Assembly (NCBI GenBank): GCA_002715405.1
Contig: PAZD01000019.1
Span: 24,945-34,866 of the forward strand
Direction of reading: 5' to 3'
Length of the DNA stretch: 9,922 nucleotides
Source of the DNA: Acidimicrobiaceae bacterium
Lineage (GTDB): Bacteria; Actinomycetota; Acidimicrobiia; Acidimicrobiales; UBA8592
Part shown: piece by piece, positions 5,835 to 9,922 of the stretch
Numbering within the stretch: position 1 is the first letter of the stretch
Layout of the letters: every line of letters starts with the position of its first letter
Translations under genes and position numbers: made by a program
Notes under the pieces: model-generated
The model's input: only the letters and a program-made list of their open reading frames with translations
Database searches by the model: none
What the model was told of the DNA's origin: nothing

Positions 5835-6428
5835 TTATAGCAATTCCCTATCGGGAGGAAATTTGATCGCAACTTGTAAGGAAACGATTGCCGGCTTCGT
5901 TGGAGGTTCAGAAAATCCTACATCTATTGGTTGGGAGAAGTTTGAAGGTTCCCCTAAGTCATTTCCGTCCAGAACGACGCTACCTGATCTAACCCATCGC
6001 CATTGTCTCGCTTGGTACCATTCGGACACACCGCGAGAGCTAGTACCAAAGGTCTCTACTCCCATTAGACATTTAGCAATAGGCCTTTCAAAAAATTTGG
6101 TAAAGAAGAGAGGCCGCCCAAAGGGGATATAACGTGCACGACCTCCTGATAAGCGAATATCTACTCCCAGACCCATGGCCGAAGTATCACGCCCATTAGA
6201 TTCGGTTCGGAGATCTCCTATTCGCACTTCATCGAAATTATAAATAGATGTAATAAAGTCAGCAGCCTTCTGACTCCCGACTAGTAAAACTCTCTTTCCT
6301 TCGGGGGTCCCCCACATCACATCTCCGAACGGGCCTATCGGTGAATTCCGCCAATGACCCACAACAAATCTATGACCCTGTTCAAAACCTACGGAACTGA
6401 TAACACCCTTAATGCGAATAATTTGCAC
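5835..6428 (-). CDS. Conserved protein of unknown function
   Basis: The 197-aa protein has blocks such as RFVVGHWRNSPIGPFGDVMW (20-39), GKRVLLVGS (44-52), FGVETFG-like MGVETFGTSSRGVSEWYQAR (122-141) and GFSEPPTKPAIV (171-182). The layout resembles an uncharacterised actinobacterial family whose members carry the SPIGPFxDVMW and GFSEPP signatures. No catalytic motif or membrane segment is obvious. The GTG start is forced by an in-frame TAA 6 nt upstream and supported by TACCGT 7 nt before it. An ORF overlaps it on the plus strand (6354-6491), but that is only the upstream in-frame extension of the phosphotransferase and is unlikely to be coding. Divergent from the phosphotransferase by 63 bp. 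Confidence 0.7.
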   Translation of the reverse strand: MQIIRIKGVISSVGFEQGHRFVVGHWRNSPIGPFGDVMWGTPEGKRVLLVGSQKAADFITSIYNFDEVRIGDLRTESNGRDTSAMGLGVDIRLSGGRARYIPFGRPLFFTKFFERPIAKCLMGVETFGTSSRGVSEWYQARQWRWVRSGSVVLDGNDLGEPSNFSQPIDVGFSEPPTKPAIVSLQVAIKFPPDRELL

Positions 6429-6441
6429 GATTTATACGGTA
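6429..6441 (-). promoter_or_regulatory. Leaderless-type promoter of the 197-aa gene
   Basis: On the minus strand TACCGT (6441 down to 6436) is followed by 7 nt and the GTG start. The 63-bp divergent spacer thus carries both this promoter and that of the phosphotransferase. Confidence 0.45.
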
Positions 6442-6477
6442 GAGGTCAATCAATATCCGCGCATACTCGCAAGCTGG

Positions 6478-6491
6478 TATTCTCAAAGACG
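6478..6491 (+). promoter_or_regulatory. Near-leaderless promoter of the phosphotransferase
   Basis: TATTCT (6478-6483), identical to the hisI hexamer, lies 8 nt before the ATG at 6492, which would leave a leader of at most about 2 nt. This favours 6492 over the in-frame ATG at 6354. Confidence 0.45.
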
Positions 6492-7592
6492 ATGACAGAA
6501 GAACTAGAGCCGAAACGAACCTCACGTGATCTCAGTGAGGTACAAACACAACTATCAAAATGGTTACAAGAAAAAGTCGGGGATAGGCATGCATCGATCA
6601 CGAATATTCGAAGGCCTACAGGGTCAGGTATGTCGAGTGAAACGCTTCTCTTCACTGCATATTTTCAGAACGGTGGTGTTAGAGACGAACATTCTCTGGT
6701 TGCCCGTTTAGCACCAGCCGCTGAAGATATTCCTGTTTTCCCTTCATATGATCTCGACCTGCAAGTTCAAACAATGAAGATAGTGGAACAAGAAACGACC
6801 ATACCGGTTCCTCGCGTCCTTTGGTTGGAAACAAATGCCAAAATTATCGGTGTTCCTTTCTTCGTCATGGAGCAAGTAGAAGGAAGAGTCCCTCCGGATA
6901 TTCCTCCGTATGTTTTTGGTGGATGGCTATTAGAAGCCTCTCCAGAAAATCTGCAGACGGTAGAAAAACATTCTGTTCACGTGATCAGCGAACTTACGAA
7001 AATAGATTTGGCTTCTTTAAATACTCAGTTTCTCGAAACAGAATTTCTAGGAGAGACCCACCTAAGGAGGCATTTTTCTGCGCAGCAGAATTATTACCAA
7101 TGGGTTATAGGCAATAATCGAGAACATCCCGTGATCGAAAGCGCGTTCACATGGTTAGAAGAAAATTGGCCTGAGGAAAGCGCAACTGTTTTGAGTTGGG
7201 GTGATTCCAGAATTGGTAACATCATGTTCAGCAACGAATCCTTCACTCCTGTAGCGGTCTTCGATTGGGAAATGGCCGGCTTGGCGCCAGTAGAGGTGGA
7301 TCTAGGTTGGATAGTTTTTCTCCATAGTTTCTTTCAAGACATAGCTGAAACATATGAATTTCCGGGTTTACCTGACTTCATGAAAGCTGAAACTGTAAAA
7401 GAAATCTATAAAGAACAAACAGGGCATACCTCAAAAGATCTTCAATGGTTCATGGTGTATGCAGGATTACGCCATGCAATTATCATGAGCAGAATCAATG
7501 ATAGATCTGTCCGTTTCGGGCAGGCTATTTGGACAGAAGATGTTGATGATGCAATTCCGCACAGCAATTTACTCTGGTCGATGATTAGATAA
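6492..7592 (+). CDS. Phosphotransferase, aminoglycoside-phosphotransferase/ACAD10-like fold
   Basis: The 366-aa protein has the kinase-like fold of the APH family. SLVARLAP (68-75) is the nucleotide-lobe strand, FFVMEQVEGR (123-132) the hinge, and SWGDSRIGNIMF (235-246) the catalytic loop with D238 and N243. VFDWEMAGLAP (256-266) carries the metal-binding D258. The WGD-x4-N form and DLGW (270-273) suit the ACAD10/phosphotransferase group common in actinobacteria and often tied to lipid or acyl-CoA metabolism, rather than true antibiotic-resistance enzymes. The substrate is unknown, and resistance should not be inferred. The chosen ATG avoids overlap with the divergent gene; the 46-residue extension starting at 6354 has no family similarity that I can see. 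Terminator-like hairpin follows. Confidence 0.85.
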   Translation: MTEELEPKRTSRDLSEVQTQLSKWLQEKVGDRHASITNIRRPTGSGMSSETLLFTAYFQNGGVRDEHSLVARLAPAAEDIPVFPSYDLDLQVQTMKIVEQETTIPVPRVLWLETNAKIIGVPFFVMEQVEGRVPPDIPPYVFGGWLLEASPENLQTVEKHSVHVISELTKIDLASLNTQFLETEFLGETHLRRHFSAQQNYYQWVIGNNREHPVIESAFTWLEENWPEESATVLSWGDSRIGNIMFSNESFTPVAVFDWEMAGLAPVEVDLGWIVFLHSFFQDIAETYEFPGLPDFMKAETVKEIYKEQTGHTSKDLQWFMVYAGLRHAIIMSRINDRSVRFGQAIWTEDVDDAIPHSNLLWSMIR

Positions 7593-7603
7593 TTCAAACT
7601 ACA

Positions 7604-7625
7604 AGCGATACCTATTGCTGGTTTT
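7604..7625 (+). terminator. Weak terminator-like hairpin after the phosphotransferase
   Basis: AGCGAT (7604-7609) pairs with ATTGCT (7614-7619) through one G-U around a 4-nt loop, followed by GGTTTT (7620-7625). The stem is short and the T-run modest, so this is only a candidate. The rest of the 127-bp spacer to the STAS gene holds no gene. Confidence 0.3.
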
Positions 7626-7707
7626 GAGCTAAGGAACTCTCTTTTCTAGTTTTTATATCTAGCTCTGTCTTCTTTCGATACTGGCAGCGATAAGCTCCTC
7701 AATCCCA

Positions 7708-7719
7708 TAACCTATAGGT
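7708..7719 (+). promoter_or_regulatory. Leaderless-type promoter of the STAS gene with a palindrome at the start site
   Basis: TAACCT (7708-7713) lies 6 nt before the ATG at 7720, as for nadE. ACCTATAGGT (7710-7719) is a perfect 10-bp palindrome overlapping the end of the hexamer and abutting the ATG, a possible operator. Confidence 0.55.
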
Positions 7720-8067
7720 ATGATGCTTTCCCTCTCACACTCCCAAATAGGTGAATGGAATATTATTCATATTGTTGGCGAGCTAGATATGGCTACCGGT
7801 CCTCAACTTCGACAGGAAATAGTTCGACAAGTCACAGACGGAAATACCTACATAGTTGTTGACCTAGAAAACGTTGATTTTATTGACTCCACCGGTTTGG
7901 GCATATTAGTAGGGGGGCTCAAAAGAACGAAAAGTATCGGTGGTGATCTCTGCTGTACGGGGTTATCTGACAATCTTAAGGAAGTATTTAAATTAACTGG
8001 CCTCGATACTGTTCTAGTTAACGTTGATTTGAGTGAAGATCCAAATACCTGGAAACAAACAACATGA
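7720..8067 (+). CDS. STAS-domain anti-sigma factor antagonist (RsbV/SpoIIAA-like)
   Basis: This 115-aa single-domain STAS protein has IIHIVGELDMATGPQL (15-30), IVVDLENVDFID (45-56) and the switch motif DSTGLGIL (56-63). S57 is the residue expected to be phosphorylated. In partner switching the unphosphorylated form binds the anti-sigma kinase and releases its sigma factor. The last residues (about 104-115) form a polar tail. The stop codon overlaps the next gene's start (ATGA at 8064-8067), so the two are translationally coupled and should be expressed in step. The ATG at 7720, not the next ATG codon, is supported by the promoter spacing. Confidence 0.9.
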   Translation: MMLSLSHSQIGEWNIIHIVGELDMATGPQLRQEIVRQVTDGNTYIVVDLENVDFIDSTGLGILVGGLKRTKSIGGDLCCTGLSDNLKEVFKLTGLDTVLVNVDLSEDPNTWKQTT

Positions 8068-8507
8068 ATAAAGGGATAATTCTAGAAATTCCTTCCCAAG
8101 TTGAATATCTTTCCCTCGTGCGAGCGGTCGTAGCTTCTGCTGCAAGCCTTGATCAAACATTAGGAGATCAACGTATAGATGATCTCCGGCTTGCAGTTTC
8201 TGAGGCGACTACAAATGCGATTCGTTCCCATGCCAACCTTGGCTCAAATGAGCGAATTACTATCCGTTTTGGTTTAGAAGGCGATCGAATCGAAGTAGAG
8301 GTGCAGGATCGCGGGTCAGGTTTCGATCCTGAAAATCTAAACCCTGCTGGCCCTCTAACAGAAAAAGGCAGATTGGACTACGAAGGGGGATTTGGAATCC
8401 CGCTTATGAAAATCCTTGCAGACGAAATAAAAATTGACTCAGCCGATGAAGGGACAACAGTTCAACTTGTGGTTTATGTTTCTCCAGCTAACGAAGAGTC
8501 AGATTAA
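8064..8507 (+). CDS. Anti-sigma factor serine kinase, RsbW/SpoIIAB-like
   Basis: This 147-aa GHKL ATPase-fold protein has an N-box LRLAVSEATTNAI (41-53) with E47 and N51, a G1 box DRGSGFDP (82-89), a G2 box GGFGIPLMK (108-116) and a closing strand GTTVQLVV (130-137). It is predicted to bind a sigma factor and phosphorylate the STAS protein encoded just before it. No sigma gene follows, unlike the classical rsbV-rsbW-sigB/sigF order. The sigma factor at 4060 is RpoD-like, not SigB/SigF-like, so the target is unknown; it may lie elsewhere, or the pair may act on a response regulator or other partner. Start is fixed by the ATGA overlap. Confidence 0.9.
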   Translation: MNKGIILEIPSQVEYLSLVRAVVASAASLDQTLGDQRIDDLRLAVSEATTNAIRSHANLGSNERITIRFGLEGDRIEVEVQDRGSGFDPENLNPAGPLTEKGRLDYEGGFGIPLMKILADEIKIDSADEGTTVQLVVYVSPANEESD

Positions 8508-8520
8508 ATAATCTCTGAAT

Positions 8521-8540
8521 AACTTTTCACAAAAAGTTTT
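8521..8540 (+). terminator. A/T-rich hairpin with T-tract between the kinase and 172-aa genes
   Basis: AACTTTT (8521-8527) and AAAAGTT (8532-8538) are perfect complements around a 4-nt loop, and a TTTT run ends at 8540. It sits 13 nt after the kinase stop codon and could be a weak terminator. It also occupies the -35 region of the next promoter, so an operator is equally possible. Confidence 0.4.
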
Positions 8541-8543
8541 CAT

Positions 8544-8555
8544 TACCATCAAGGA
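8544..8555 (+). promoter_or_regulatory. Leaderless-type promoter of the 172-aa gene
   Basis: TACCAT (8544-8549) lies 6 nt before the ATG at 8556. AAGGA directly abuts the ATG, too close to work as a Shine-Dalgarno. Confidence 0.55.
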
Positions 8556-9074
8556 ATGGAAAACACCGATGAAGGTTCAGGAATTATTCCAAAGCCAGAT
8601 GAATTACTTGCTCTTCATTCAGTATCTAAAAGACTATTTGAAACACTTAGAGATTGGTTTGACATAAGTAAAGAGGTCACGATCGACTTACAAGAAATCG
8701 ATTCTGCAGTGATAGAGCTCAGCTCACCAGAGATGATCATGGCGATGGCAATGAGAAAACTACAGGCCCTACATCTGCTCGCAACTCCTGGCGTCCTTAC
8801 GTCTACAGATATTGTGATCGCGATCGTAAATGATCTTGATAGAGCCTTATTACAAGCCCCAAGCATGTACTTAGAACGTGAAGCAGGTAGGACAAATTGG
8901 GATATAGCTTTTGCGCAGATGGGAGACAACGAAACCCACCCAGAGGATATTCCTACTACCGCATCTGAGCCCGACCCAATTATTGAAGAATTTCAGGTCC
9001 ACCATGAAGCACTACATCACGCTGTGCACGCAATAGTCCAAGCATCTAATGGAGAAATTAGATATTTCCAATGA
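8556..9074 (+). CDS. Unrecognised 172-aa protein
   Basis: I do not recognise the family. The protein looks soluble and largely helical. Residues 14-75 form long amphipathic stretches including LFETLRDWFDISKEVTIDL (27-45) and EMIMAMAMRKLQALHLLA (59-76). A region at 86-104 (IVIAIVNDLDRALLQAPSM) follows. Residues 123-140 are acidic and proline-rich, probably a linker, and the end (146-165) is histidine-rich, with VHHEALHHAVHAI. There is no signal peptide or transmembrane helix. It starts 48 bp after the anti-sigma kinase with its own leaderless-type promoter, so it may belong functionally to the partner switch, but this is only positional evidence. Codon use looks like its neighbours. Confidence 0.7.
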   Translation: MENTDEGSGIIPKPDELLALHSVSKRLFETLRDWFDISKEVTIDLQEIDSAVIELSSPEMIMAMAMRKLQALHLLATPGVLTSTDIVIAIVNDLDRALLQAPSMYLEREAGRTNWDIAFAQMGDNETHPEDIPTTASEPDPIIEEFQVHHEALHHAVHAIVQASNGEIRYFQ

Positions 9075-9147
9075 GATGATGGGGCAGAAACCCAATTACT
9101 CATAGACTTCTTGCGAGATTCGGTTCTTTAGAGCTATATGACCTCTA

Positions 9148-9184
9148 GGATAAGAGTCGGCAATTCATTGGATAAGTTGGAGAA
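9148..9184 (+). promoter_or_regulatory. nhaA promoter with repeated GGATAAG
   Basis: TAAGTT (9173-9178) lies exactly 6 nt before the ATG at 9185, the leaderless arrangement. GGATAAG occurs at 9148-9154 and again at 9170-9176, 22 bp apart (two helical turns), the second copy overlapping the hexamer. TAGAG/CTCTA (9129-9133, 9143-9147) forms a further small inverted repeat upstream. The rest of the 110-bp spacer holds no gene. Confidence 0.45.
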
Positions 9185-9922
9185 ATGGCAGAAAACACAC
9201 CGTTACCAGATTTGCCCAAGTGGACTTGGCTTGGGGGCGATACTGGTTTAGCCCGCCGTGTCGGAAAACCGGTTCGTAATTTCTTAAATATCGAAGCAGC
9301 CGGAGGGGTGCTACTCCTTATCGCTACAGCAGTTGCCCTTCTTTGGGCCAATTCTCCATGGTCAGGAAGTTATAACGACCTTTGGAATACCGATTTTGAA
9401 GTAGTTGTGGGTAGCTACCATATGGGTGGTTCAGGTCATCATCTGGACTTGGGTACCCTCGTAAATGACGCATTGATGGTTATTTTCTTCTTCGTCGTTG
9501 GTCTTGAAATTAAAAGAGAACTTGTTACTGGACATCTAAAAAATCCTAAAGCAGCTGCTCTTCCAGCTATAGCGGCGATTGGTGGGATGGTGTTTCCGGC
9601 ACTCATTTTTTTCGTATTCAACCCATCTGGCGACCCCTCTTCTGGTTGGGGTATTCCGATGGCAACAGATATCGCATTTGCAGTTGGAGTAGTTTCGCTT
9701 CTTGGAGACAGGGTCAGCCGGCCGCTAAAAGTATTCCTACTCAGCCTCGCTATTGTCGATGACATCGGCGCAATTCTTGTGATTGCAATTTTCTACACCT
9801 CGAGCGTTTCAGCATCATGGTCCATTGCCGCTATATCTATTTTAGGGTTGATACTTCTACTGAAATTCCTACGAATATGGTATATCCCGGTCTATATCTT
9901 TCTCGGTTTTGCATTTTGGTTA
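9185..9922 (+). CDS. nhaA: Na+/H+ antiporter NhaA, 3' end outside window
   Basis: The first 246 codons are present and open to the right edge. NhaA exports sodium in exchange for protons at the cytoplasmic membrane. A soluble N-terminal stretch (1-34) leads to FLNIEAAGGVLLLIATAVALL (33-53, helix I). MVIFFFVVGLEIKREL (98-113) is the signature loop, and PMATDIAFAVGVVSLLG (158-174) follows. LAIVDDIGAILV (188-199) contains D192-D193, matching the ion-binding aspartate pair D163-D164 of E. coli NhaA, and D162 matches D133. All key acidic residues are present, so the transporter is expected to be active. The N-terminus is longer than in E. coli, as in many actinobacteria. The start is supported by a leaderless-type hexamer; GGAG is too close to the ATG to be a good ribosome binding site. 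Confidence 0.95.
   Translation, partial: MAENTPLPDLPKWTWLGGDTGLARRVGKPVRNFLNIEAAGGVLLLIATAVALLWANSPWSGSYNDLWNTDFEVVVGSYHMGGSGHHLDLGTLVNDALMVIFFFVVGLEIKRELVTGHLKNPKAAALPAIAAIGGMVFPALIFFVFNPSGDPSSGWGIPMATDIAFAVGVVSLLGDRVSRPLKVFLLSLAIVDDIGAILVIAIFYTSSVSASWSIAAISILGLILLLKFLRIWYIPVYIFLGFAFWL

Noticed and set aside
5835..6132. Plus-strand 105-aa ORF (5815-6132) opposite the 197-aa gene
   Set aside because: The minus-strand frame shows protein-family signatures and a supported start; the plus-strand frame does not.
6354..6491. 46-residue N-terminal extension of the phosphotransferase starting at ATG 6354
   Set aside because: It overlaps the divergent 197-aa gene, shows no family-like sequence, and the ATG at 6492 has a TATTCT hexamer just upstream.
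6492..7592. Antibiotic (aminoglycoside) resistance gene
   Set aside because: The fold is shared, but the WGD-type loop and overall style match the broad ACAD10-like phosphotransferases; nothing shows aminoglycoside specificity.
7626..7665. GAGCTA/TAGCTC inverted pair in the spacer before the STAS gene
   Set aside because: The arms are 6 bp with a 28-bp spacer; not distinguishable from chance.
9072..9131. UGA stop of the 172-aa gene followed by 18 in-frame open codons and a small TGGG/CCCA hairpin, suggesting a selenocysteine codon
   Set aside because: An open run of 18 codons is common by chance, the 4-bp stem is much weaker than a typical SECIS element, and the sequence around the UGA shows no redox motif. 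The presence of tRNA-Sec alone is not enough.

Overview
The window reads as chromosomal core sequence of an actinobacterium with moderate-to-low G+C (about mid-40s percent by eye), most like an uncultured Acidimicrobiia-type lineage. That placement is an inference from protein style: a GlnA-type plus a eukaryotic-type glutamine synthetase, an RpoD-like sigma factor without region 1.1, a STAS/anti-sigma kinase pair and an actinobacterial-looking selenocysteine tRNA. I see no insertion sequence, phage gene, CRISPR array or plasmid function.

Layout. Positions 1-368 (-) hold the N-terminus of a type I glutamine synthetase, divergent from a complete type II glutamine synthetase (533-1558, +). Their shared 164-bp spacer carries two inverted repeats over the likely promoters and a long leader hairpin. 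A lone hisI (1585-2004, -) converges on the type II gene and diverges from glutamine-dependent nadE (2156-3874, +). A group 2-type sigma-70 factor (4060-4995, +) follows and converges on a selenocysteine tRNA (5014-5106, -). Upstream of the tRNA on the minus strand are a probable 27-residue single-pass membrane microprotein (5187-5270) and two conserved proteins of unknown function (5296-5736 and 5835-6428). A phosphotransferase of the aminoglycoside-phosphotransferase fold (6492-7592, +) diverges from the last of these. The right end has a STAS anti-anti-sigma protein and overlapping RsbW-like kinase (7720-8507), an unrecognised 172-aa protein (8556-9074) and a 3'-truncated NhaA Na+/H+ antiporter (9185 to the edge).

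Together the left half is nitrogen and cofactor metabolism: two glutamine synthetases make glutamine, which NadE uses as ammonia donor. HisI works in histidine synthesis. The right half has a stress-type partner switch beside an ion-homeostasis transporter.

The most striking pattern is translational. Six gene starts have a TANNNT hexamer exactly 6 nt before the start codon (hisI, nadE, the 27-aa ORF, STAS, the 172-aa gene, nhaA). Two more have it at 7 or 8 nt, and two have a near match at 6 nt. Good Shine-Dalgarno sequences are almost absent. This is the arrangement expected for leaderless mRNAs. It supports the chosen starts and reveals the microprotein gene, whose hexamer is a perfect TATAAT.
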